Assembly (NCBI GenBank): GCA_937926845.1
Contig: CALBBS010000011.1
Coordinates: 1-9,592 of the forward strand
DNA from: an uncultured Atopobium sp.
GTDB lineage: Bacteria; Actinomycetota; Coriobacteriia; Coriobacteriales; Atopobiaceae
Length of the DNA: 9,592 nt
Direction: 5' to 3'
The position numbers were made by a program, and so were the translations under genes. Positions 1 through 6,636 of the stretch are shown here, in pieces. The number at the start of each line of letters is the position of its first letter. Within the stretch, counting starts at the first letter, position 1. The notes under the pieces were generated by a model, which was not told where the DNA came from, did no database searches, and saw only the letters and a list, made by a program, of their open reading frames with translations.

Positions 1-178
1 GAAATCCTTTCAATGAACGTTGTCGTAAGCGCCATTGTAGACCCATGGGTCACTACCTTGTCTTTTGTTGTTGCACTAGCAATGAGAATTCAAGTGCAAA
101 TATTCGCTGCGTGCATATTCTTCTAGTGATATTCGTGATTTTGCATAGGAAAAATGAGCACCTCTTTGGGAGGGTCCA
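1..178. other. left-edge segment, no recognised gene
   Basis: The plus strand is open from base 1 to a TAG at 124-126. It reads as a hydrophobic 41-residue tail (it includes VVVSAIVDPWVTTL and VVALAMRIQ) that could be the C-terminus of a membrane protein starting to the left. A second plus frame is open through about 188 but is oddly rich in cysteine. On the minus strand a frame runs off the left edge from an ATG near 46, weakly preceded by AAGG. With so short a stretch I cannot choose between these, and I recognise no family. An open frame of 41 codons is not rare by chance. Confidence 0.25.
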
Positions 179-467
179 ATTTGGGTAAAAAACGCGTTTA
201 GTTGGGGATGAAATGGAGTATTCAGAAAAATTGCATCTACATTTTACCAGGTAGCGAATTCTATCCAGATTTTTGATTATTTGTCCAAAGCAAAACTGCA
301 GGTAGATTCGATGCATAGAATCACACAATTTCTGTAAACCCCAACTAAACGCATTTTTTACCACTTGGGAGTCATTTTTGGGCCAAAACTGCCTCTTCCC
401 TACTCGTAGCAAAAATCGACCTGCATAAAAGTACCCGGCTATTCATATACATGAATAGCCGGGTACT
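179..467 (-). repeat. intergenic repeat cassette, copy A
   Basis: This is a non-coding cassette with a second copy at 9338-9592. Its left part is an inverted-repeat element. Arm 184-207 (GGTAAAAAA, then CGCGTTTAGTTGGGG) is the reverse complement of 339-362 at 23 of 24 positions, around a 131-nt interior. The single mismatch is C/A on the plus strand but G/T, a tolerated G-U wobble, in minus-strand RNA. A conserved linker (363-429) and a strong hairpin (430-467) follow. Bases 341-464 align with 9469-9592 without gaps; I count 15 differences in 124. The interiors of the two copies share little beyond a short GAAATGGA stretch. I see no transposase and no clear target-site duplication. It could be a MITE-like repeat, a family of gene-end structures, or a small RNA. 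Confidence 0.75.
427..467 (-). terminator. intrinsic terminator after the AEC transporter gene
   Basis: A perfect 17-bp stem (430-446 with 451-467) encloses a 4-base loop. The stem reads AGTACCCGGCTATTCAT. On the minus strand it is followed by four T residues (427-430) and then ATGCAGG. It starts 51 bases beyond the transporter stop codon, as expected for its terminator. The T tract is short, so efficiency is uncertain. Nearly the same hairpin recurs at the right edge of the window. Confidence 0.75.
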
Positions 468-518
468 GAAGGCCTAGAAACCGCGCATCACGCAAAGCCT
501 ACGCAAATCGCAAACTCC

Positions 519-1445
519 CTAAAGCCACATCAGAGCCAATGCCATCACTATCGGCATGGTAATCAGCGATAACAGAGTGGATGCAGCAACTAATCCGACT
601 GCGTATTCGTAGTCTTTACCGTATTTTTGCGAGAACATTGCCGTCAACGCTCCCGAAGGAGTTGCAAAGGTGATAAACAACACCAGCTTTATTGCCTGAT
701 CAAGCGGAGCAAACCACAAAATTCCAAGCGTGATTAACGGCATAACCAAGAGTCTTAAGAAACTTGCAAAGTAAATCCACTTATCTCTAATAAGCTCGAC
801 GATTTTTGCCTCTGCTAAATATGCACCAAGAACAATCATTGCAAGGCCTGCATTAAGATCTGCAACTTTCGCAATTGATATCTTCAAAATAGGGTCTAAG
901 TGGACAGAAAAAACAAACAGCAAAAGACCAATAAAAATCGTAATAACACCCGGATTGGTCGCAATCTTCTTGAACGAAATCTCCTTTTTATCCTGCGAAA
1001 CTAACCATGCGCCATATGTCCAGACAAAAAAGGTTACACACACGATACACATCGAGACATAGAAAACGTATTCGACACCCAAAACACTTTGAACAATTGG
1101 AATGCCAATAAATCCCGAATTAGTAAAAATGACTGAGAACGCCGCTAAAGACTGCTTACTTCCATACACGCACCTAGTAACAAGAATGGTGACACCTGTG
1201 ATAATTGCCGAGAAAACCACGCACCATCCAGCTTCGATGAGGCGTTGCATGCTGAAATCGGTTAAGAATGACTGCACTACGATACAGGGACTAGCTGCGT
1301 AAAGAATGACATTGCTCATCTGCGCTATGCCGTGGTGTTCGATCATCTTAGCCTTGAACAGCGCAAATCCTATGCCCATCATGACAAACATCGCAGCAAT
1401 GTAAGTTATCAGCACAGGAAGCGTTTCTTCAAGTGACAAAACCAT
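519..1445 (-). CDS. AEC-family (auxin efflux carrier-like) membrane transporter
   Basis: This is a 308-residue integral membrane protein of the AEC/bile-acid-arsenite-like transporter group, whose bacterial members move organic acids or other small anions; the substrate here cannot be told. About ten hydrophobic segments are visible, near residues 10-30, 40-60, 73-92, 101-120, 125-148, 165-182, 196-213, 223-247, 251-271 and 280-307. Typical AEC features are NSGFIGIPI (109-117) in the fourth segment, NPG (164-166) at the start of the second half, and ATPSGALTAMF (261-271). Length is normal for the family. The ATG is supported by AAGGA nine bases upstream. The gene lies downstream of the beta-glucoside genes but is separated from them by a strong hairpin and a 237-base repeat-rich spacer, so it may be transcribed on its own. 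It might export a fermentation product or take up an acid, but this is a guess. Confidence 0.88.
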   Translation of the reverse strand: MVLSLEETLPVLITYIAAMFVMMGIGFALFKAKMIEHHGIAQMSNVILYAASPCIVVQSFLTDFSMQRLIEAGWCVVFSAIITGVTILVTRCVYGSKQSLAAFSVIFTNSGFIGIPIVQSVLGVEYVFYVSMCIVCVTFFVWTYGAWLVSQDKKEISFKKIATNPGVITIFIGLLLFVFSVHLDPILKISIAKVADLNAGLAMIVLGAYLAEAKIVELIRDKWIYFASFLRLLVMPLITLGILWFAPLDQAIKLVLFITFATPSGALTAMFSQKYGKDYEYAVGLVAASTLLSLITMPIVMALALMWL

Positions 1446-1461
1446 GATTGACAGTCCTTAA

Positions 1462-1600
1462 TACTCGGCAAGTACTCGGTAAATGCTCGGATTGTTGCTT
1501 GGTAGTACTTGGTGGTGTTCTTAAGTTGTTACTTGGTATTACTTGGTATTACTTGGTATTACCTGGTATTATTTGGTGTTACGCGGTACTACTTGGTGCC
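1462..1600. repeat. 10-bp tandem repeat in the AEC gene leader
   Basis: A heptamer T(A/G)CTTGG or T(A/G)CTCGG and close variants recurs about 12 times with mostly 10-12 base spacing. Starts are near 1462, 1473, 1484, 1496, 1506, 1530, 1540, 1550, 1560, 1570, 1580 and 1590. From 1531 to 1560 the unit ACTTGGTATT is repeated exactly three times. The next four units (1561-1600) are diverged copies in the same register. The block lies between the preceding glucosidase terminator and the AEC ribosome site, so on the minus strand it would form most of the 5' leader or promoter region. The ten-base period matches one DNA helical turn. I see no convincing -10/-35 pair inside it. Confidence 0.85.
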
Positions 1601-1641
1601 GTTTGAGCAGTGCCGATGTCTGTTTGAACGCTGCAAATCCA

Positions 1642-1673
1642 AAGCCCAGCTTACACCAAGGTAAGCTGGGCTT
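1642..1673 (-). terminator. hairpin terminator after the second 6-phospho-beta-glucosidase gene
   Basis: A perfect 13-bp stem (AAGCCCAGCTTAC at 1642-1654 with 1661-1673) has a 6-base loop. It begins nine bases after the stop codon of the 1683-3113 gene. On the minus strand the stem is followed by a modest T-rich run (TTTGGATTT). This is the likely end of the PTS/glucosidase transcript and argues that the AEC gene has its own transcription start, or is reached only by read-through. Confidence 0.75.
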
Positions 1674-1682
1674 CCTTGTTAT

Positions 1683-3113
1683 TTACAGAATTTCGCCGTT
1701 TGAGGAAATGACATCCTTATACCAATAGAAACTCTTTTTTCTACTGCGCTCCAGTGTGCCGGTGCCATCATCGTACTTGTCTACAAAAACAAAACCGTAG
1801 CGCTTTGCCATCTCACCATCAGCATTGCTGACCAGGTCAATACAACCCCAAGGCGTGTAGCCAACTACCTCAACGCCATCCTTAAGCGCCTCTTTTACTG
1901 CCTTAATGTGCTCGCGAAGATACTCAATACGATAATCATCGTCAATGGATCCGTCAGGGTTTACCGTGTCGTTTGAACCAAGTCCATTCTCGACAACCAT
2001 AATAGGAATTTGATAGCGCTCATATACCTGGTTGAGCATGATACGCAGGCCCGTTGGGTCAATAGGCCACTCCCATGCAGTCTCCTTGAGGTATGGATTC
2101 TTAGCACCGCCAAGCAGATTTCCACTGGTCTCCTCACTAGGATCAACACTTGCGCACTGGGACTGATAGTAACTGTGCGTATAGAAATCAACTGTTCCCT
2201 CTTTCAAGATGCGAAGATCTTCATCAGTGATATCAAGCGTAACCCCAGCCTCATCCCAAACACGCTGAGCAAAGTAAGGATACTCACCACGAACCTGCAC
2301 GTCAGAGCAGTAGTAGTTACGATACTGATTACGCTCGCGAGCAAGCTCCACATCCTCTGGATTTGGCGTTAGCGGATACGACAGCAGGTAAGCAATCATG
2401 CATCCAACTTTATTTTCAGGGTCAATCTCATGCGCAAGCTTAACAACCTTCGCACTAGCAACAAATTGATGATGCAATGCCTGGAATCGCTTCTGAGGAA
2501 TATCAACCTGATTGCGCAGGTCAAACGAGCCTGGATTCAGCATTCCCAGACTCATGTAATTGCCAATAGGAAGCATACCAATGTTGATCTCGTTAAACGT
2601 CAACCAATAGCGGCATTTGCCCTTATAGCGAGTCAATACGGTCTTGGCATATTTCACAAACAGGTCAATCGTTTGGCGAGAAACCCATCCATCAAGCTGC
2701 TGACACACAGCAAAAGGAAGCTCGTAATGTGACAGCGTTACCAGCGGTTCAATACCATACTTGTGGCACTCATCCATGACGTTGTCATAGAACTGAAGAC
2801 CAAGCTCGTTAGGAGTCTCTTCAAAACCTGTCGGATAAATTCTGGTCCAGTTAATTGAGAACCTAAATACCTTGAATCCCATCTCGGCGAGAAGAGCAAT
2901 GTCTTCCTTGTAATGATGGAAGAAATCGACACCATCGTGGCAAGGATAATACTCATTAGGGTCAAGCGTTGGAGTAATTTTGCGAGGATGATGATGGTTA
3001 CCGTTTGTAGCCATATCCATACAGCTTGGACCCTTACCATCTACATCCCAAGCACCCTCAAACTGATTAGCAGCTGTTGCGCCACCCCACAAAAATTTCT
3101 CTGGAAATGTCAC
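1683..3113 (-). CDS. GH1 6-phospho-beta-glucosidase (second paralogue)
   Basis: This cytoplasmic glycoside hydrolase family 1 enzyme is expected to hydrolyse 6-phospho-beta-glucosides, such as cellobiose 6-phosphate, delivered by the adjacent PTS. The N-terminus carries the GH1 signature FLWGGATAANQFEGAW. The acid/base glutamate is in TFNEI (Glu175 of the 476-residue form) and the nucleophile is in VVENG (Glu375). The phosphate-binding cluster S-N-A-D-G-E-M-A-K-R-Y-G-F (Ser429, Lys437, Tyr439) marks it as a phospho-glycosidase. The residue after that serine is Asn, not the Trp of 6-phospho-beta-galactosidases such as LacG, which favours glucosides. The longest frame starts with TTG at 3140, but AGGGGGAG at 3119-3126 lies five bases before the GTG at 3113. 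That GTG gives an N-terminus (MTFPEKFLWGG) like its neighbour's, so I chose it. It follows the first glucosidase gene across a 95-base spacer with a hairpin. Confidence 0.93.
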   Translation of the reverse strand: MTFPEKFLWGGATAANQFEGAWDVDGKGPSCMDMATNGNHHHPRKITPTLDPNEYYPCHDGVDFFHHYKEDIALLAEMGFKVFRFSINWTRIYPTGFEETPNELGLQFYDNVMDECHKYGIEPLVTLSHYELPFAVCQQLDGWVSRQTIDLFVKYAKTVLTRYKGKCRYWLTFNEINIGMLPIGNYMSLGMLNPGSFDLRNQVDIPQKRFQALHHQFVASAKVVKLAHEIDPENKVGCMIAYLLSYPLTPNPEDVELARERNQYRNYYCSDVQVRGEYPYFAQRVWDEAGVTLDITDEDLRILKEGTVDFYTHSYYQSQCASVDPSEETSGNLLGGAKNPYLKETAWEWPIDPTGLRIMLNQVYERYQIPIMVVENGLGSNDTVNPDGSIDDDYRIEYLREHIKAVKEALKDGVEVVGYTPWGCIDLVSNADGEMAKRYGFVFVDKYDDGTGTLERSRKKSFYWYKDVISSNGEIL

Positions 3114-3118
3114 GATCA

Positions 3119-3126
3119 CTCCCCCT
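3119..3126 (-). promoter_or_regulatory. ribosome binding site fixing the GTG start of the second glucosidase
   Basis: The minus strand reads AGGGGGAG, five bases before the GTG at 3111-3113. This lies inside the longest open frame, which rules out the upstream TTG at 3140 as the likely start. Confidence 0.7.
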
Positions 3127-3134
3127 GATTCTCT

Positions 3135-3172
3135 CGTCAAATAAACTTCGGGCCGTCAAATAAACTTTGGGC
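3135..3172. repeat. 19-bp tandem direct repeat between the glucosidase genes
   Basis: CGTCAAATAAACTTCGGGC (3135-3153) is followed directly by a second copy (3154-3172) differing at one base. The end of the second copy forms part of the left arm of the hairpin at 3166-3201. The duplication therefore lies immediately downstream of that hairpin in the minus-strand transcript. I see no promoter in it, although each copy holds a TTTGACG on the minus strand. Confidence 0.85.
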
Positions 3173-3201
3173 CACTGGCTCACACGAACCAGTGGCCCAA
3201 A
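3166..3201 (-). terminator. hairpin between the two glucosidase genes
   Basis: A perfect 13-bp stem (TTTGGGCCACTGG at 3166-3178 with 3189-3201) has a 10-base loop. It sits seven bases after the stop codon of the upstream glucosidase gene. On the minus strand it is followed by AAAGTTTATTTGACG, which has no uninterrupted T tract. It could be a partial terminator or a 3'-end-protecting structure that lowers expression of the second enzyme relative to the first. Confidence 0.6.
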
Positions 3202-3208
3202 CACTTCG

Positions 3209-4681
3209 TTAATCTAAGTCAGCACCATTTGTTTCAATAACTTTCTTGTACCAGAAGAAGCTCTTTTTTCGGCTTCTGTCATACGTACCATTACCATCGT
3301 CGTCGAGGTCAACGTAAATGAAACCGTAACGCTTTGACATCTGACATGTTGACATAGACACCAGGTCAATGCAGCCCCATGGAGTGTAACCCATAACGTC
3401 AACGCCGTCTTCAATAGCTGCGCCAATTGCTGCAATATGCTCTCTGAAGTAAGAAATTCTGTAGTCGTCGTCAATCGATCCGTCAGGATTGACGACGTCA
3501 TAAGCTCCAAGGCCATTCTCGACAATAAAAAGTGGCTTCTGATAGCGATCATACAGGTCAATCAGGGCATACTGAAGACCAGTCGGATCAACCTGCCAGC
3601 CCCAATCAGAAGTATCAAGGAATGGATTCTTGACGCCAGTGGCCATATTACCGCTGACCTTCTCACGCTTGGCAGCATCAATGGAATCAACAATGGTCAT
3701 ATAGTACGAGAAAGACACAAAGTCCACAGGATACTGCTTAAGAATTGCCTCATCACACAGGCCAAAGTCAACGTGAATGTCCTTCTCGTCCCAGTAGTTT
3801 AATACCCACTGTGGATACGCACCACGAACCTGAACGTCAGAATAGAAGAAATTCTCGCGGTTGTCTTTGAGAGCCAAAATCATGTTCTGAGGATTGCAGT
3901 TCTCTGGATATGTGAGCGTACGGGTAAGCATGCAGCCCATCTGAGCGCCAGGAACCATCTCGTGAAGTAGCTTTGTTGCAAGAGAAGACGCAACAAACTG
4001 GTTGTGAACGCACTGGTAGATGATCTCTTCGATCTTATCTTTTGGATAGCGATCCTCGCAGATGCCAATAGTGGTCCAGGGGTGACGGAATACTGAGTCA
4101 ATCTCGTTGAACGTCAACCAATACGTAACGTACTTGCCCAAACGCTCAAAAACAGTCTTGCAGAAGCGCAGGAAGAGGTCGATGACCTCGCGCTTATACC
4201 AACCATCATAGTGATTTGCCAGGTAAAGAGGCATCTCGTAGTGGTGAAGGGTAACCAAAGGCTCAATACCACGCTCTCTCATTCCCTTGAACAGAGCCTC
4301 ATAATAGGCAAGACCAGCCTCGTTTGGTTCTTCCTCAATGCCCTTAGGGTAAATACGAGTCCACTGAATAGATACGCGCAGTGTTTTGAAACCCATCTCC
4401 TGGTAGAGATCAAGATCCTCAAGATAGCGATGATAACAATCAACGCCATGACGCTTTGGATACTGACGAGTATCGTCTGACTCCATTGCCTCAGCTATTT
4501 GCTTAGAAGTAATGCCATGCTGAGCCTTATAGTCTTTTACGTCGACATTTGGCTTATAGGTAGTGCAATCAGCAACGGACAGCCCCTTACCATCAACGTT
4601 CCATGCGCCTTCACACTGGTTTGCAGCGGTTGCTCCACCCCAAAGAAAACCTTCAGGAAATTTATACATTTTATTTGTCAT
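3209..4681 (-). CDS. GH1 6-phospho-beta-glucosidase (first paralogue)
   Basis: This 490-residue cytoplasmic GH1 enzyme is expected to cleave 6-phospho-beta-glucosides to glucose 6-phosphate plus the aglycone or glucose. It opens with FPEGFLWGGATAANQCEGAW (residues 8-27). The acid/base glutamate is in TFNEID (Glu193) and the nucleophile in IVENG (Glu388). The C-terminal phosphate-binding segment S-M-S-T-C-Q-M-S-K-R-Y-G-F (Ser442, Lys450, Tyr452) is typical of phospho-glycosidases and lacks the Trp of LacG-type phospho-galactosidases. Length is normal for the family. The ATG is preceded by GGGAG with five A residues between. It lies downstream of EIIC across a 119-base spacer that holds a perfect palindrome. 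It clearly shares ancestry with the next gene, but the region between residues 35 and 80 differs strongly, so substrate or aglycone preference may differ. Confidence 0.94.
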   Translation of the reverse strand: MTNKMYKFPEGFLWGGATAANQCEGAWNVDGKGLSVADCTTYKPNVDVKDYKAQHGITSKQIAEAMESDDTRQYPKRHGVDCYHRYLEDLDLYQEMGFKTLRVSIQWTRIYPKGIEEEPNEAGLAYYEALFKGMRERGIEPLVTLHHYEMPLYLANHYDGWYKREVIDLFLRFCKTVFERLGKYVTYWLTFNEIDSVFRHPWTTIGICEDRYPKDKIEEIIYQCVHNQFVASSLATKLLHEMVPGAQMGCMLTRTLTYPENCNPQNMILALKDNRENFFYSDVQVRGAYPQWVLNYWDEKDIHVDFGLCDEAILKQYPVDFVSFSYYMTIVDSIDAAKREKVSGNMATGVKNPFLDTSDWGWQVDPTGLQYALIDLYDRYQKPLFIVENGLGAYDVVNPDGSIDDDYRISYFREHIAAIGAAIEDGVDVMGYTPWGCIDLVSMSTCQMSKRYGFIYVDLDDDGNGTYDRSRKKSFFWYKKVIETNGADLD

Positions 4682-4754
4682 TTTTTCTCCCTAGCAGAGG
4701 TCAACGCCCTATTACAAAATGCAATTTCAAACAAACTGATACGAGTAATATGTG

Positions 4755-4780
4755 TGGGGCGAGAAGATCTTCTCGCCCCA
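4755..4780. terminator. perfect 26-nt palindrome between the EIIC and first glucosidase genes
   Basis: TGGGGCGAGAAGA (4755-4767) is directly followed by its exact reverse complement (4768-4780). In RNA it would fold into a GC-rich hairpin of about 11 bp with a small loop. It begins 20 bases after the EIIC stop codon. No T tract follows on the minus strand (CACACATATTACTCG comes next), so a classical intrinsic terminator is doubtful. A transcript-processing or 3'-stabilising hairpin between the transporter and enzyme parts of the operon is an alternative, as is a protein-binding site. Confidence 0.5.
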
Positions 4781-4800
4781 ACAACTACTTAGTACACGTC

Positions 4801-6156
4801 TTACTCAGTGAAATCTCCGCTTTCCTGAGCAAGCTTCATTTCCATCTCATACTGCTTGTTGGATGCAAGAACAAATGGAATCCAGGTAAATGTGCAGACC
4901 GTCAGGCAAATAATCTGGACAACAAGTCCCTGCCAACCGTGACCCAAGAAAGCGTTAAGCAGTACTGGGACACCAAATGGAATGTCTACGACGTTACAAG
5001 GCAGGAAGCCAATCTTTGTAGCAAACAGTGCAATACCTGCAGAAAGAGCAGAGTTGAAGACAAATGGAATCATGAAGGTTGGGTTAAGAACCAGAGGGAT
5101 ACCAAAGACAACTGGCTCGGAAATGCCACAGAGTCCTGGGAGGAATGCAAGCTTAGCAACGGACCTGTGGTCATCACGCTTGGAGAAAAGGAAGATTGCA
5201 ATTAGGAAGCAGAGGGTCATACCTGCGCCACCTGGAACGACGAACTCCATCCAGAAGCCTTGAGTAAAGATACGATCTGGAGTTGCACCAGAGTTGAAAG
5301 CAAGAACGTTTGCAGAGATAGCAGCTACAAACATAGGGTTACGAATAGGAGAAATGACTAGGCCACCGTGAATACCAAGGAACCAGAAAAGCTGAGAAAG
5401 AATAACTGCTACAAGAATACCTGGGGTTGTCTGGAACAGACCCTCCATTGGAGCCTGGAGAAGCGAATAAACCCAGTCGTTAATGTAGGAGCCAGTGAAA
5501 GTTGCAAAAAGGCCACCAAAAACAGAGGTGATAACCAGTGTGAGGAAAACTGGAACCATAACGTTAAAGGAGTTTGCAATGCCAGCTGGAACTGAAGGTG
5601 GCATCTTAATACGGATGGCATCAATAGTAGTGAGCTTATCAAAGAGCTCTGCAACAAGAATGCCAACCAACATGCCAACAAATAGGCCCTGAGCACCAAA
5701 AATGGACTGGCTCATTGCATTAACCGTTACTGCAGTTGTGCCGTCCGCAAGAGTGACTCCCTCTGGAAGTGCCTTTGCAAGGTTTACTACAAAGTCAGGA
5801 CGAACCATCGAGATGTAAGCGGCGATACAAACAAGACCAGTCGCAATCTCGGGAGCTTTGTTGTGCTTAGCAATGTTATGAGCAATAAGATAAATGACTG
5901 GAAGAGTCATAAAAGAAAGACAGCAGAAGTTAAGTGCAGTAAATGCGGGTCCAAGTACAGACAGTGCAGGGATGAACTGTGCAAGACCAGTGGTATTTGA
6001 GGAAATAAGAGTTTTCAACAAAGTACCAAACGATCCGACAATAACAAAGGGCATGAATACGGTAAATGCATCCTTAATGGAGTTGAGATACTTGTTCTCG
6101 TCAACCCATGCAGCAACATCCATCAGCTTATCTTCAAGAACCTCTGAAAAAGCCAT
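4801..6156 (-). CDS. celB: PTS lactose/cellobiose-family EIIC permease
   Basis: This 451-residue membrane subunit of a phosphotransferase system carries the sugar across the membrane while EIIB phosphorylates it. About ten hydrophobic segments are visible from residue 30 to 430. Family landmarks are FWFLGIHGG (257-265, with His263) and GISEPVVFGIPLVLNP (344-359, with Glu347). These correspond to the conserved histidine and glutamate of the sugar site known from the Bacillus ChbC structure. The cytoplasmic N-terminus (about residues 1-28) is charged, as is usual. The ATG is preceded by AAAGAGG at good spacing. Separate EIIA and EIIB genes lie upstream and two 6-phospho-beta-glucosidase genes downstream, which points to cellobiose or another beta-glucoside rather than lactose. 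The gene symbol is a family-level label; exact substrate is unproven. Confidence 0.93.
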   Translation of the reverse strand: MAFSEVLEDKLMDVAAWVDENKYLNSIKDAFTVFMPFVIVGSFGTLLKTLISSNTTGLAQFIPALSVLGPAFTALNFCCLSFMTLPVIYLIAHNIAKHNKAPEIATGLVCIAAYISMVRPDFVVNLAKALPEGVTLADGTTAVTVNAMSQSIFGAQGLFVGMLVGILVAELFDKLTTIDAIRIKMPPSVPAGIANSFNVMVPVFLTLVITSVFGGLFATFTGSYINDWVYSLLQAPMEGLFQTTPGILVAVILSQLFWFLGIHGGLVISPIRNPMFVAAISANVLAFNSGATPDRIFTQGFWMEFVVPGGAGMTLCFLIAIFLFSKRDDHRSVAKLAFLPGLCGISEPVVFGIPLVLNPTFMIPFVFNSALSAGIALFATKIGFLPCNVVDIPFGVPVLLNAFLGHGWQGLVVQIICLTVCTFTWIPFVLASNKQYEMEMKLAQESGDFTE

Positions 6157-6198
6157 GACAACCTCTTTTCTAACTTACTATCAGTTCTTACTTACACA

Positions 6199-6235
6199 AG
6201 CTGCTTCAAATTTGCTTCTCAAATTACGTGCAGCT
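6199..6235. other. stem-loop upstream of the EIIC gene
   Basis: AGCTGC (6199-6204) pairs with 6230-6235, and AATTTG (6209-6214) pairs with CAAATT (6220-6225) around a 5-base loop. A symmetric 4x4 internal loop separates the two stems. It lies in the 133-base spacer between EIIB and EIIC, about 40 bases before the EIIC start on the minus strand. No T tract follows, so a processing or translation-tuning element is more likely than a terminator. Confidence 0.4.
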
Positions 6236-6252
6236 ACTTACCAAATCATGAG

Positions 6253-6269
6253 TGCCAGCTGAACTGGCA
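6253..6269. other. short hairpin after the EIIB gene
   Basis: A 6-bp stem (TGCCAG at 6253-6258 with CTGGCA at 6264-6269) has a 5-base loop and begins about 20 bases after the EIIB stop codon. It has no T tract on the minus strand. It may protect the 3' end of an upstream mRNA segment. It is short enough to be chance. Confidence 0.3.
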
Positions 6270-6289
6270 ATTACATCTAGAACAAACGA

Positions 6290-6601
6290 TTAAGCGTTAA
6301 AAGCGGCATATACCTTATCTGCCTGCTCAAGTACTTTTGCGCCATCGCAACGGCCATAAGCAGTTGTATCGATAACATCAAGAGGAGCACGACCATCAAG
6401 GATCTTCTCGACTTTCTTTTTAATAAAGCGAACCTGAGGTCCAAGGAGAAGAACGTCGAAGTTACCAATCTCGTCAGCAATGGTTCCCTGCTCAACGGCC
6501 CAAATGGTGTCTTCGCGACCTTGCGCCTTAGAGGCTTCTTCCATACGTGCAACAAGGATTGAAGTGGACATACCGGCTGCACATGCGAGCATAATTCTCA
6601 T
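6290..6601 (-). CDS. celA: PTS lactose/cellobiose-family EIIB phosphotransferase
   Basis: This small cytoplasmic PTS subunit accepts phosphate from EIIA on a cysteine and passes it to the sugar bound by EIIC. The N-terminus MRIMLACAAGMSTSILV carries the active-site Cys7 in the family's C-x-A-G-M-S-T-S loop. The rest, including LLLGPQVRF and the DTTAYGRCDG region near the end, fits EIIB of the cellobiose type. At 103 residues it is full length. The longest frame would start at a TTG (6613), but that TTG overlaps the GGAGGA ribosome site (6606-6611). The ATG at 6601, four bases downstream of it, is therefore the likely start. The gene follows EIIA after a 120-base spacer filled with tandem repeats and precedes EIIC. 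The symbol follows E. coli/Bacillus usage for the EIIB protein, which varies between species. Confidence 0.93.
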   Translation of the reverse strand: MRIMLACAAGMSTSILVARMEEASKAQGREDTIWAVEQGTIADEIGNFDVLLLGPQVRFIKKKVEKILDGRAPLDVIDTTAYGRCDGAKVLEQADKVYAAFNA

Positions 6602-6605
6602 AACT

Positions 6606-6611
6606 TCCTCC
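6606..6611 (-). promoter_or_regulatory. ribosome binding site of the EIIB gene
   Basis: The minus strand reads GGAGGA, four bases before the ATG at 6599-6601. This places the start inside the longest open frame and excludes its TTG. Confidence 0.8.
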
Positions 6612-6636
6612 AAAATCTTGACTACTACCTGTAGTT

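Noticed and set aside
53..412. 119-residue open frame on the minus strand at the left edge
   Set aside because: It starts from a TTG with no ribosome site, and reads through both arms of the inverted repeat and the conserved linker. Its counterpart in copy B is interrupted. It is an artefact of the repeat.
179..467. Insertion sequence
   Set aside because: The inverted-repeat element is under 200 bases between arms, has no transposase frame and no evident target-site duplication.
1531..1600. CRISPR array
   Set aside because: The units are 10 bp, contiguous and without spacers, and no cas gene is present.
1543..1728. 61-residue plus-strand open frame through the 10-bp repeat
   Set aside because: It translates the repeat array and then the reverse strand of a glucosidase gene end. 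No independent support.
4603..5205. 200-residue open frame on the plus strand
   Set aside because: It is antisense to the start of the first glucosidase gene and the end of EIIC, has no family resemblance, and has a composition expected of the reverse strand of those genes.
5894..6262. 122-residue plus-strand open frame over the EIIC start
   Set aside because: It is mostly antisense to EIIC, without a recognisable domain or good ribosome site.
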